From Diadema setosum (lineage: Eukaryota; Echinodermata; Echinoidea; Diadematoida; Diadematidae), in the NCBI GenBank assembly GCA_033980235.1, contig CM067070.1, forward strand, positions 3,196,978 through 3,260,977: a stretch of 64,000 nucleotides of DNA, read 5' to 3'. Under the pieces are notes generated by a model. That model saw only the letters and a program-made list of their open reading frames with translations, made no database searches and was not told where the DNA came from. Positions 22,456 through 32,954 of the stretch are shown here, one piece after another. The number at the start of each line of letters is the position of its first letter. Positions within the stretch are counted from its first letter, which is position 1. The translations under genes and the position numbers were made by a program.

Positions 22456-23147
22456 TGTGACTGTGCACCTCAAAACGAACATAAAGTCGCACACACTGAT
22501 TTTGCGTGAGGACTGGAAATAAGTGAAATGGGTCAACCTAGCCGAACTTGGCTATTTCATATTTTCTGAAAGAGCAGGTCTTCCTTTACATTATGCCAAA
22601 ATTTGGTGTCATAAAACGGGCAGGAAAGTGTGTTTTTTCAGCAGTTTATCTCAAACATTTTTGGTAGAATAGTGTGATTAGGTGTGTCTTTAGAATCCCT
22701 TGTTTATTTTTGAAAAACCTTGTCCACACTCTACACTTTCAACTCTAATAACTTTTGAACGGATAATGCTAGTGCTCTGAAAGATGGCATTATTTATGGA
22801 CAGAATGTGTTAATGAGGCACGCTTAATTTTAGTTTAATCTGATAATCCCTTCATTGTTGCTACTCTGGTGGATTACTTCCTGTTTTTTGTCCCATTCAT
22901 CGCACAGCCAGCACGGTTTGGTAAAGATTAAGCGCTTGAATAGACACTGTACTTCAGAGCCTCTTTTCTCAGTTCACACTTTTCCTGAGTTTGTGCTTTC
23001 TTTCCAATATTTAGATAGGTTAGGAGAGTCCATTTGATTTAAGTTATACATCATTATAAAGCTTAAAGTCTGCTCTTTCAGAATATGGTCTTAACTAAAG
23101 ATTCATGTCTGACGACTTTTTGTTTGTTTTGAGGTGCAGGGTCACAT
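22456..23147 (+). mobile_element. Family A inverted-repeat element, copy 4
   Basis: It starts TGTGACTGTGCACCTCAAAA and ends TTTTGAGGTGCAGGGTCACA. Length is 692 bp, nearly collinear with copy 1. Confidence 0.85.
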
Positions 23148-23275
23148 TTATAAATTGATTCGTTATAGTTTTGTCGCAAACAGTGATTGCACAATAGATG
23201 GAAATACGTCTTCCTAGTATTATCTTTAAAACATACATTTTTTTAATGTTAGACGTTCCATCTTTTTGATAACAT

Positions 23276-23851
23276 TAAAAAACAAGTCCACCTTCATATA
23301 CATGTGGGTTGGATGAATGCAGCAATATTTGTAGAACACATCTGTGAAGGTTTGGGGTAAATCGGACAATCCGTTCAAAAATTATGAATTTTTAAAGTAT
23401 CTGCACAGTCAATGCTGGATGAGAAGACTACTAGAGTGTATGATGTCACATGCGTACAACGTTGTAAGGAAAATATAAAGAAAATTTCACAAAACGTTTC
23501 TTTTTGAAAAAAAGTGCACATTTGTTCGACTTGTCACTGACGTATATTAAGGGTAATATTATTCCCCTTGCCTTCTGAAAGAGGGAAGTCAAGTGTTCTT
23601 TTATTATGCGAGAAAAGTGAAAATATCTTGAATTTTCCTTATACTTTCTTTATGTAGTTGTACACATGTGACATCACAAGCTGTAGTAGTCTTCTCATCC
23701 AGCAGTGACTAAGCAAAAACTTCAAAAATTTATAAATTTTAAACATTAAATGTTGATGTCCAATTTTCTTCAAACTCTTGCTGATGTGTTCTATTAATAT
23801 AGCTGCATTCACTTGATCCACATGACTATGAAGGTGAACTTGTCCTTTAAC
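23276..23851 (+). mobile_element. Family B inverted-repeat element, copy 3
   Basis: It runs from AAAAAACAAGTCCACCTTCA to TGAAGGTGAACTTGTCCTTTAA and shares the CATTATTTTCCC/GGGTAATATTATTCCCC centre with the copies near 2541 and 3233. It lies directly before family A copy 5. Confidence 0.75.
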
Positions 23852-23865
23852 TAATACAAATCATT

Positions 23866-24559
23866 TGTGACTGTGCACCTCAAAACGAACATAAAGTCGC
23901 ACACACTGATTTTGCGTGAGGACTGAAAATAGGTGAAATGAGTCAACCTAGCCGAACTTGACTTTTTCATATTTTCTGAAAGAGCGGGTCTTCTTTTACA
24001 TTATGCTAAAATTTGGTATCATAAAATGGGCAGGAAAGTGTGTGTTTTTTTAGCAGTTCATCTCGAACATTTTTGGTGGAATAGTGTGATTAGGTGTGTC
24101 TTTAGAATCCCCTTTTCATTTCTGAAAAACCTTGTCCACACTCTTCACTTTCAACTCTAATAACTTTTGAAAGGATAGTGCTACTGCTTTGAAAGTTGGC
24201 ATTAATCATGAACAGAATGTGTTAATGAGGCATGCTTAATTTGAGTTTAATCTGATAATCCCTTCATTGTTGTTACTCTTGTGGTTTACTTCCTGTTTTT
24301 TGTCCCATTCATCGCACAGCCAGCATGGTTTGGTAAAGATTAAGCGCGTGAATAGACACTGTACTTCAGAGCCTCTTTTCTCAGTTCACACTTTTCCTGA
24401 GTTTGTGCTTTCTTTCCAATATTTAGATAGGTTAGTAGAGTCCATTTGATTTGAGTTATACATCATTTTAAAGCTTGAAGTCTGCTCTTTCAGAATATGG
24501 TCTTAAGTAAAAATTCATGTCTGGCGACTTTTTGTTTGTTTTGAGGTGCAGGGTCACAT
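23866..24559 (+). mobile_element. Family A inverted-repeat element, copy 5
   Basis: The termini are TGTGACTGTGCACCTCAAAA and TTTTGAGGTGCAGGGTCACA. Length is 694 bp. It is in the same orientation as copies 1 and 4. Confidence 0.85.
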
Positions 24560-24887
24560 TTTATCTGTAGACCAAAATGAGAACAGATACTACAGAAGCT
24601 GTCATGCCGGAAATAGATGACTTGTTAAAAAAGGAATTTCCATGGAGGTTCAAATTCAATCAATTTCTCTATTGATGATTAGCGCTTATCGGCATTGACA
24701 GTGATAAATATCAAGAAAAAAATCACAAGCATGAAAATACGAAGAGAACCAATATATTAGGAAGAATATACATATTGAAATGATAGTGTCAGAAGTGGTG
24801 AATAATTTCGATTCTGTTTGATTTGTGGTATGGAAAGCTTTGGAATATCAAAACTAATTCGGTCTTTTGGGTCTTCATCAAGCACAG
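24560..24887. other. End of gene 1 intron 8
   Basis: Nothing was recognised. The acceptor CAAGCACAG at 24879-24887 has a modest pyrimidine tract. An earlier AG (at 24881-24882) would put a stop in frame. Confidence 0.5.
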
Positions 24888-25064
24888 CCGTAAATTGTTC
24901 AGGAGATCCACAGAATGTTGACGATGCAAACTTCACAGTAACGTCGAGAAAATTTAGAGGTGTGACGACATATTCGTGCTTAGAAGGATTTCTACCAACT
25001 GCACCTCCCGTGAGTTACTGTCAGGCGGATGCCTCATGGAGCAAGCCCAATTTCTCATGCTCGG
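24888..25064 (+). CDS. Gene 1 exon 9: CCP/sushi domain 4
   Basis: The 177-nt exon (phase 1-1) encodes VNCSGDPQNVDDANFTV, then TTYSCLEGFLP, SYCQADASWSKP and FSCS. It has four cysteines in CCP spacing and is the most diverged CCP of the gene. Sequons include NCS, NFT and NFS. The acceptor was chosen because it keeps phase and frame. Donor GTAATT. Confidence 0.8.
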
Positions 25065-25637
25065 GTAATTGTTCTTTGTGCTCGGAAGACCCTCTGTAAA
25101 GGATCTTTGTATTAAGTATAATGGACACAGTTATGAAAAGTTAAAATTGAGTCCAAATGCGTTTACCCATGCAGAAAATCAGACTCAAAAGGTCCGCATA
25201 AAAGTTACAGAACATGCTTATTAACGAAAACGGATAAGATTAAATCAATGAAAAAAACAACAACAAACAAACAAACAAACTCAACGACATTGAAATTAGG
25301 ACAGGTTATGCCAAGAAGATCTATATCTCCTGATTCCGTGATTAAAAGAAAAAGTTCAATGAGAATGATTTTTATTACTCACGTTTCAGAAAAAAGAAAC
25401 TTTGACCTTATATCTGCTTATTTGTCCGAGTTACGTTAGTAGTACGGGTCAAATATTGTTTTGATATTGTTTTGTCAGGAGTAAATATATGTGTTAAAGG
25501 TGCAAAATCTTCGCATCAGAGTACTGTCGTGGCGGCAATGCTCAAATCTTTTCACATATATATGTATGAACACAGTCAAAGTTAAAATTACATGTCTAAT
25601 ATGTTATTATGTTTTTTTTTTTTTTTTCAATTCGAAG
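25065..25637. other. Gene 1 intron 9
   Basis: No element was recognised. A long T run (25613-25627) forms the pyrimidine tract before acceptor TTCGAAG. Confidence 0.5.
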
Positions 25638-25715
25638 CCATTCCTACTCTGCCGAGTTCAACGACTCCACTTCTGACCAACGGTCCGAAAACTTCACGGA
25701 CATTCTCAAGAACAG
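25638..25715 (+). CDS. Gene 1 exon 10: Ser/Thr/Pro-rich stalk
   Basis: The 78-nt exon (phase 1-1) encodes AIPTLPSSTTPLLTNGPKTS followed by RTFSRT. Cysteine-free and rich in Thr, Ser and Pro, it looks like an O-glycosylated stalk. Because both ends are phase 1 it can be skipped without a frameshift. Donor GTAATA. Confidence 0.7.
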
Positions 25716-26354
25716 GTAATATGACGATAATGAAAAAAATGTTATGGGAGCATTTACTAAAGACAGTGAACGTCTCGGTTTTCGTTGACTTATCAATGTG
25801 AGAAAATAGAAATGAAAAACTAGGATTTTCCCCTCAAAACTAAATCCAGCGGGATACAATGAGAACCCACTACGCATGTATGACTGTAATTTGATCGACC
25901 CCTGAGTAATTCCTGGCTGGCTACATAACTCTCTTTCGCTAAGCAGCTTCGCAGGTATCCTAGAAAATGTGCTTGTTTGCTAAAAATAGATCATTCAATG
26001 CATATGAATTATTAAGAAAAATAGAGAGAACAGAAAGATAATGTGTTTATATTTTAAATCATTAGATCATGCTGCTAGACAGGTTTTCTCTATAACATTA
26101 TGGGACATTAATCCTATGGGACATGAAACCATCGCATGAAAATTCTTTGGAGCCTGTAAAATAGAAATCCAGCGGATTTAGCACCTGTTGGGAAGCACCT
26201 CTTCATGAACTTCAGATATGTTTACAAAGATTATAAGGGTTGCAAAATATTACCTTATTTTCTATTTTCTGTTACTACCGAATCTCTGTGCAGCAGAACC
26301 TCATGCTCCCCTAATTTCTAACGAGCATGAATACAAATTTCGTACAATATTGTT
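25716..26354. other. Gene 1 intron 10, first part
   Basis: No exon or named repeat was recognised before the family A element at 26355. Confidence 0.4.
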
Positions 26355-27042
26355 TGTGACCGTGCATCACAAAACCAACAAAAAACCGCACCCCTGCATT
26401 TCCCTGAGGACTCAAGAAAGGTGAAACGGGTCAACGATTCGAAAGTCAGTATGAGTTTTCCATATTTTCTGAAAGTGCTATCAGTTTTCTACTTTATTCC
26501 AGAGTTTGGAATAAAAAAAAAATTAAATGGAAAGGTTGGTTTTGAGCAGTTTGTAAATTTTTTTTTGTAGAGTAATGTGAGCAGGCGAGTCTTGGAGGCC
26601 CTTCTCAAAAATCCTTTCCAAGCTCACCACTTTTAACTCTGATAACTTTCGAAATGATAATGATAATGCTTTCAAAGTTAACATTCACCATGGACAGAAT
26701 GTTGTGATAAAGGATGCCGAATTTCAGCTTCATCTGATACTCTCTTTATTGCTGTTGCCCCTGTGGTTTACACCCTATTTTTTGTCACATTCATCGCACA
26801 GCTAGCACAGCTTACTATAGATCAAGAGCTTGAAGAGACCCTGTACTTCAGAGCCTCTATTGTCAGTTCACACTTTTCCAGAGTGTGTGCATTTTTTTCC
26901 AATATGTAGATACATTAGGAGACTCTATTTGACTAGAGTTACACATTATTTTAAAGCTTAGAGTCTGCTCTTTCAGAATCTGCCCTTTACCAGAAATCCC
27001 TGGCTAGCAAATTTTTGTCTGCTTTGTGGTGGAGGGTCACAT
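26355..27042 (+). mobile_element. Family A inverted-repeat element, copy 6 (diverged)
   Basis: It starts TGTGACCGTGCATCACAAAA and ends GTGGTGGAGGGTCACA. It is the most diverged of the complete copies and hence probably the oldest in this gene. Confidence 0.75.
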
Positions 27043-27112
27043 TTATTTTGAAACACGTATTAGAGTACTGGAAATCCCCCGAACAATATATATATATATT
27101 TTTTTTTTTCAG

Positions 27113-27178
27113 ACGTTCTGTCCACTACTGTTGAGCAAGAAACGACCACACTAAGCCAATCACTGCCATTAACATCAG
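27113..27178 (+). CDS. Gene 1 exon 11: second stalk exon
   Basis: The 66-nt exon (phase 1-1) encodes DVLSTTVEQETTTLSQSLPL then TS. It is Thr/Ser-rich without cysteine, continuing the stalk. The acceptor has a strong T tract ending TTTCAG; the donor is GTAAAG. The call rests on phase, splice sites and composition, since no domain is expected here. Confidence 0.65.
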
Positions 27179-28281
27179 GTAAAGAATAGAAGGCAATTGT
27201 GACAGAAAGTGTTTTATCACATAAATTGATTGCTTTGATAAATGGCCTTCAATGTAACTTTGAATACAATTGAGCTGATCGTGAGATTCATGTCAACGAG
27301 TATGTTGTTTATTTATGCATTCATTTGTCTTTACTCTTGGTTAGTATTTACCTCTCAGAAAATACAAAGTGTCTCTCTTTCATACACTTTAACCAAAGAC
27401 ATGTACCGAGTAAGCCTTGCAGGGTGACTATCAGTTGTGGGTGCATCGGAGACATCATGGTCACGATAGATACCGACCGTTGTCTGGTTGAACATAAATG
27501 CCTGCATTTTAAGAGAGACTGCTTACACTCATATTCACACGCAACCTTTTCTTCGCAGAAAGTCATGCATGGGGAACTTTAGATTTGCGATACGAACGTT
27601 TAGACGACACTTGCGTTGGCCATAATTCCTCTCTCTCCTTGCGTCGTCAGAAACTTTAGTTTAAACAATACGCAAAGACGCAACTCTTATGAAAAGTAAA
27701 ATGGCGCTCCCATGTGATCCGTGCATCAAGAACATGTATAGCTCTCTGCGTCATGAATTGAGCGGACGTAAAAATGGCCCGGAACCGACCGTTCAAACTC
27801 AGACGACGCAAGGTCGAAAGTCCGCGTCGCGAAAACCTAAAGGTCCCTAATACTCCAGATACTATTACTATTACTATTTCTATTAATGTCACTATCGTAA
27901 ATTATTGCTTCTTTTGACCACAACTTAAAATATGTACCTTTATATGTAGCGACCAATATATCAATTAAAAGGTATTATTTTGTACTTTATGACGGAGCCC
28001 GTACTTCAAAATCTTCAAAAATGGATAAATCGGTTTTTGCGAACAAACACTTCTATTACTATTACTGTTACTATTACTGTCACTATTACTATTACCATTT
28101 CTATTACTATTACTATTACTATTACTATTACTATTATTACTACTAGTACTATCCTAATACTCAACCCTATTCGAAAAAGACAATGGTTTTAATATAATGA
28201 AGACAGTGATATGGAATTTGTGTCGACAAATTATATCATTCCACTTATTTCCCGTCCTGATTTCTTTCAACATACTTACAG
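27179..28281. other. Gene 1 intron 11 with ATTACT microsatellite
   Basis: It contains TATTAC/ATTACT tandem repeats at about 27860-27895 and 28055-28145, with a 5'-truncated family C piece between them (27905-28053). No other exon was recognised before the membrane exon. Confidence 0.6.
27905..28053 (+). mobile_element. Family C MITE, partial copy inside a microsatellite
   Basis: It matches the right-hand 150 bp of family C (TGCTTCTTTTGACCA through GGTTTTTGCGAACAAACACTT). The left end is missing. It splits a TATTAC microsatellite. Confidence 0.7.
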
Positions 28282-28360
28282 TAATAGCTGGCACCACTAT
28301 GGCCATTCTATTCCTCATCTTTGCCCTTCTGGCTGCGGTATTTGTAGTGCTAAAACGAAG
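28282..28360 (+). CDS. Gene 1 exon 12: transmembrane helix
   Basis: The 79-nt exon (phase 1 to 2) encodes VIAGTTMAILFLIFALLAAV then FVVLKR. It contains a single hydrophobic segment of about 23 residues followed by basic residues (KRR across the splice), the normal stop-transfer pattern of a type I membrane protein. Acceptor ACTTACAG, donor GTATGT. Confidence 0.85.
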
Positions 28361-28776
28361 GTATGTATGCTGATTTTGTATATAGTTGCAACCTAAAATG
28401 TGACGTCATCCAAATGATTGAAATACAATGGATTGAAAGTCAGGTATATTTACAATATAATAAAAAAAATGAAACTCAATTTTTTTTTGCGAAAATAGAC
28501 ATCCTCTTTCTCCTTATTTAATTATTTCATGATTTACTTAAACACGTTCCATGATTTTTTGTGTGTTTTTTAATTGGGTAATACATGGTTGTGAATTATT
28601 ACACTATACAACAAAGCGAAATATAATATATGATATCATTTCAAATCTTAAAATGTATGCTTCCCATGGCATCATGATATAATGTGTAACTGAACAAGTT
28701 GAAACTTCAGCTCCAACCGTCGTCGCATGAATTGATCTAAACACCTTATTGTCTATTTACATGTTTGATTTCCTAG
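28361..28776. other. Gene 1 intron 12
   Basis: This is the only phase-2 intron of the gene. AT-rich, with no repeat recognised. Ends ATTTCCTAG. Confidence 0.5.
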
Positions 28777-29026
28777 GAATCGCCAGGTGGTAAAGTCCGA
28801 CACAATTCAATACTTGGAAGAACGGGATGGCCATCATCATACCTCTGAGAACATCTACAACCTTTCCAACTACGACGTGATCTCTGATTTGACAGCAGGA
28901 GAAACTAACCCCGCACCAAACAGCTCGCACGGTGCCGAATTAAGTGGACATGAAAACTTTGGAGACAACGGAGATATTATGGTCGATAATGAACTGTACA
29001 TTGCCACTGTTGAGCATACATGTTAA
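28777..29026 (+). CDS. Gene 1 exon 13: cytoplasmic tail and stop codon
   Basis: The exon has 250 coding nt ending in TAA and gives an 83-residue acidic tail. It has four tyrosines, at residues 625 (QYLEE), 640 (NIYNLS), 645 (SNYDVI) and 687 (ELYIAT). SNYDVI fits the ITIM consensus (S/I/V/L)xYxx(L/V/I) and also the YxxPhi endocytic motif. The others fit neither. An inhibitory or sorting role is inference. A HHH run and Asn/Asp/Glu-rich stretches are also visible. Confidence 0.85.
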
Positions 29027-29293
29027 GAAATTCCCAAAGAAATTCTAACTATGATTTATGTATTTAACGGTGTTGTAGGGAGAAATTCGCCAAATGTTAA
29101 TATACCACTGTCAAAAAAACTGTCAACAAACTTTTATTTTTTGATGTCGTTGCAAGGTGTAGATAATTAAAGACATCCTTTTCGACATATTACTTCAATA
29201 TTGTTAATTACGGAGTAAGCTTGTTAGTCTATTCTGGCTATTCTGGAATTGTTGTTCCTTTTTTCGTAAGTGTAACTTTTTCGTAAGACCTAT
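29027..29293 (+). other. Gene 1 3' untranslated region
   Basis: The likely 3' UTR starts after the TAA at 29024-29026. ATTAAA at 29166-29171 is the nearest plausible poly(A) signal; no AATAAA is close by. The true end is unknown. Confidence 0.4.
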
Positions 29294-31187
29294 TTCACAA
29301 TTGATGAGGGTTCGTGTGCGACTATTTGGTCGCACAACATGATGCATACACTTCAAACTACTTCGATCTCATCAGTTCTTTCACAAATGCAACAGTTGTC
29401 GTACAGCAAAGGCTACTAGAAGAGACCATTCCGATTTAGATTCAGATTCAGATTTCATTGTACGGTCCATTTAGGAAATACTATTTCTGTTGGCAATTAT
29501 ACAAATGGGACTATCTAGTTTACATGCCTACACAAAAATACACACATACATCCTGTACAGAAACAATTTTCACTATACAATGTATGCCATGATATACTTA
29601 CAATACAGTGAACAAATACAAGATCAATGTTATCATAATTCATTGCATATTACACGACTGATTTTGCGTGCATATACTCGTGCGAGTGGTCTTTCTTTCA
29701 CATGCGAGTGCTGCACGAGCAATCACTAGAGACTTGACGCCGATCACAATAGTCGCACGACCGACCGCATGGTCATGCGAGTTGACGTGGAACAAGGCCG
29801 TCGCTCGTGGGATTGAATTGGACTGATACGAGTGTTAGTGCGAGTGGGGTGAGGTATAAAGTTCCCTCAAGAGACCGCCAGTCATTTCTTAGCTTTGGTG
29901 TCATAAAACTAAAGATGCCAAAGAAGACAGTTACAAAGAAAAGGAAGTAGTAAGAGGAGGGACACGGAGCAGAGTAACAAAGGGATCATTCAAAATTCGA
30001 GATTTAAGATTCAATAGTCGAGATAATATTGTCCTGTTAAGAACATACATAAAATATTGTTTGTGGACATTCAAAAAAAAAACAAACAAAAAAAAAACAG
30101 GTCGCATAGTTGTTACTTAAAGTACAGTCTAATCCAACATACAAAAGGCATACACCTACACCATCCTTCTGAAAAGCTATGAACATTGTGAAACTCATAG
30201 TCTCAGACGGAGACCCACTATTAAAATAAGATAGGTCCCTCCAATTTTTGAATTTCACCATATTTTTTACTTCCCTCTGACTTCCCTCTGAGTTTTATGA
30301 CAGTGTATAGTTATTCTAATGTTCGACAATTATTTTACACTCTGCTCATCTTTTTTTTCCTCAAACTGAGGGACTTTATTCAAATCAATAATTGTTCAGA
30401 ATCGTGCAAAATTCAATACAAGCATAAAAAAAAGGCATTCATAGTTCAATTTACATCAAATAAAGATTCTGTATGTAACGGATTTTATCATCGATTGCTG
30501 GAATAATTCCTATTTTTGGAAATATCATTACAATATAACACTCTGTTTATCTTATATATTATTAATGCACCTCATTGTCTGTTACCTAAAGAGTGATGTC
30601 TACATTTTTTTGGGAAAAATTAAATAAAAAATAAAAATGAATTGCAATATACAGTCAAGCAGTGGATAGTTACTACTTTCTATCAAAGATGTGCTGCGAT
30701 TGCTCGTCCAAAAATATGGTGTTAAGCATAATCGCACCCCCTCGAAAGACGATCATGTCTCCATAGGTTGCGAGTGCACGTGCAAGTGTCGTACAACCTC
30801 CAGTCAAACTAATGCGACTATCGAATCGTGCGAATTTTCGCATCAACCCGTGCTTTGTTGGCAACACTCTTCTATAGGACAACCGCACAGCAGTACTGGT
30901 TGCACAACCCAGTGCGAATGAAATAATCCCATGTGGTCGCATCTCGATTTTAAGCATGTTTACAGTAACCTCAGATTTGACCAGTCAAGACTGCCTCCCG
31001 TTCGAGCGACCGCCTGCAACAACTTACTGCTTGCAAAGTACCAATCGATCAGTCGTGCAACACCCCGTGTAAACTACGCTTGCAGGTGGTTGGCAGCTGG
31101 TCTTATACCAGTTTTGAAAGGAACATTAGTAGGGAAGTGGTCGTTTGTTTTATTTGATATTATTAGCAAACTTGATATTGAACACTT
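29294..31187. other. Intergenic, with CpG-rich repeat-like ends
   Basis: No gene was recognised. 29294-29420, 29640-29830 and 30690-31090 are richer in CG and in GCGAC/GTCGCA words than the AT-rich middle, as in the 2.2-kb element at 11729. I could not find clear termini. 29437-29560 resembles a LINE 3' start (GATTCAGATTCAGATTTCAT) but carries no ORF. Confidence 0.35.
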
Positions 31188-31204
31188 GATGATATATATA
31201 TATA

Positions 31205-31246
<42 letters not shown>

Positions 31247-31517
31247 GAGTTTGTTTGCAAAAACCGATAAGTCCATATTTGCCAAATGGAGATATTTGCG
31301 ATTAAAGGTCAAGAAAAATAAAGAGAATAATAAGAAATTTTTTGCTTCTTTTTACCATAACTTAAAAAATAAACCTTTATATGAAGTGACCAATATATAA
31401 TTTAAAAGGTATTATTTTGTACTTTATGACAGAGATCGTACTTCAAAATCTTTAAAAATGGGCTTATCGGTTTTTGCAAACAAACCCTTCATATATATGC
31501 ATATACACATATATATG

Positions 31518-31548
<31 letters not shown>

Positions 31549-31553
31549 CATTA
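31188..31553. repeat. AT microsatellite with family C MITE inserted (31242-31492)
   Basis: TA/TATG repeats run on both sides (31188-31241 and 31491-31551). Inside is family C copy 2, with termini ATGAAGAGTTTGTTTGCAAA and TTTGCAAACAAACCCTTCAT, 251 bp. This is consistent with TA target preference. Confidence 0.85.
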
Positions 31554-31554
31554 T

Positions 31555-32585
31555 GTAACCGGCCACACCAAAATTATCCGAAAGTTGCTGTCGGCTGAGC
31601 CGAGAATTGGGGTTTGAAGATCAAAATCGGTCAAAAAACATCGAATCTGTTCTGTTGGCACAATGTTGTACTCTAATGTTTCGTCTATCATCTGCCGAAA
31701 TTTCAAAGCTACTCAGTAAATTATCAAAGGAAAGGAAGAAATTAGCGTTTTCTGGGGGCCATAGTTTTCCGACTTTAAACAGAGCAGAAACGTGTCCGAA
31801 GATTTGGATTTTGTGCCGCAGAGAGATCCCCCCTAGCAACGAGGGAGTGATCTTATCTAGCCCTTTTTACACGTGTATTTCTTAACTCCATACTTTCTCT
31901 GACCCAGGACTATAGTTAATCCCGTACCATTTTTTCAGCTTTTTACACTCGCCAAGTAGTCCCATACGAACTTATAGTCCTGGGCTAAGGAGAAAACTGA
32001 CCTTTTTACACTTGTATTTCTTCGTCCGGTACTTTCCAAACCACATGAATATTCATGATTACGCTGTGCACTGTACACGTACACGCACGCACCGGCAGCA
32101 CTTGATTACCTCGTTTCTGATTGGTCAGTGGGGGTCGGACTTCGTCTCCTTCGCTTAGCCCAGGATTATTTTTTCGTTCTGTTTACACTCACTTGCTTGG
32201 CACCGCAATTGCGGTGCTAACCCTGCTATTTTGCAGGGCTAGATAGTACCGGACTATCGGTGGGGCTAGCCCACTTTGGCAAAAACGAGTGTAAACAGAA
32301 ATTTGGCTAAGGATAGTCCCGTACCAACAGTGGGCCTAAGCCCCCCCCCCCCCCCCCCCCCTTAGCCCCACCGTTGGTACGGGACTAAGCAAAAATTTGC
32401 AAGTGTAAAAAGCCCTTATGTCATTGCGTGGCAATCTTGTTACTTATTGGTCGTGCGTTAGTGTTAGCGTAGACCGCAGGCGCTATTGAAAAGCTTGCAT
32501 GAACATTGCGGAGGACGCTATAAGCAGACCTTAAATGTATTCTCAAGAGGTGAAAACTGTCTTACTTCCGTTTGATAACGATTGC

Positions 32586-32618
<33 letters not shown>

Positions 32619-32814
32619 TAAGAGGCGTGTTTTTTTCTCAAAACGCTGTTTCCTATAGACCCTATCAAAATAGTCTCATAAAATCATCAATATCTCCACA
32701 ACTTTTATGAGTCGTGTTATCATTGAAAGCGGAAGAGTAAAGGAATAATGTCATTCCATTCTTTAGAAAATCTACCTCCCTCGACTTTCGGATCTTTTGT
32801 TGTAGCGGGTCACA

Positions 32815-32815
<1 letters not shown>
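31555..32815 (+). mobile_element. Family G element interrupted by another element
   Basis: 31555-31855 and 32417-32815 together match, in reverse order, the uninterrupted element at 45391-46010. Shared blocks include TCCCCCCTAGCAACGAGGGA-like sequence, CATCTGCCGAAATTTC, CATAAAATCATC and the end TTTTGTTGTAGCGGGTCACA. The 560 bp between them (31856-32416) is foreign (next entry). An A run lies at 32588-32615. Confidence 0.65.
31856..32416. mobile_element. Element with CTTTTTACAC ends nested in family G
   Basis: The left end reads CCCTTTTTACACGTGTA. The right end reads CAAGTGTAAAAAGCCC. Words of the type GGTACGGGACTA, and their inverses, recur near 31921, 32246, 32315 and 32365. A C run is at 32341-32360. 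It is probably a non-autonomous inverted-repeat transposon. Confidence 0.55.
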
Positions 32816-32866
<51 letters not shown>

Positions 32867-32867
32867 C

Positions 32868-32901
<34 letters not shown>

Positions 32902-32946
32902 GTATCTATGTATGTATGTATCTATCGACCTATCTATCTATCTATA
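32811..32946 (+). repeat. ATCT microsatellite
   Basis: About 30 tandem ATCT units with a few CATC/TGTA variants. Confidence 0.95.
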
Positions 32947-32954
32947 TGTATATG

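Larger units (their letters stand above)
5825..29026 (+). other. Gene 1 span: CCP/C-type lectin mosaic receptor, 13 coding exons
   Basis: Coding join: 5825-5879, 9542-9754, 14091-14282, 15348-15569, 16380-16529, 17553-17831, 20864-21004, 22072-22257, 24888-25064, 25638-25715, 27113-27178, 28282-28360, 28777-29026. The total is 2088 nt, 695 residues plus TAA. All introns are GT-AG; introns 1-11 are phase 1 and intron 12 is phase 2. Domains by residue: signal peptide 1-18, CCP1 19-89, CCP2 90-153, CTLD1 154-277, CTLD2 278-417, CCP3 418-479, CCP4 480-538, stalk 539-586, membrane segment about 587-609, cytoplasmic tail 613-695. The architecture implies a type I cell-surface lectin that may bind glycans or complement-like ligands and signal through tail tyrosines. 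Selectins use the same module types in a different order. Exon structure is read directly; function is inferred. A candidate ATTAAA poly(A) signal lies at 29166-29171. Confidence 0.88.
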
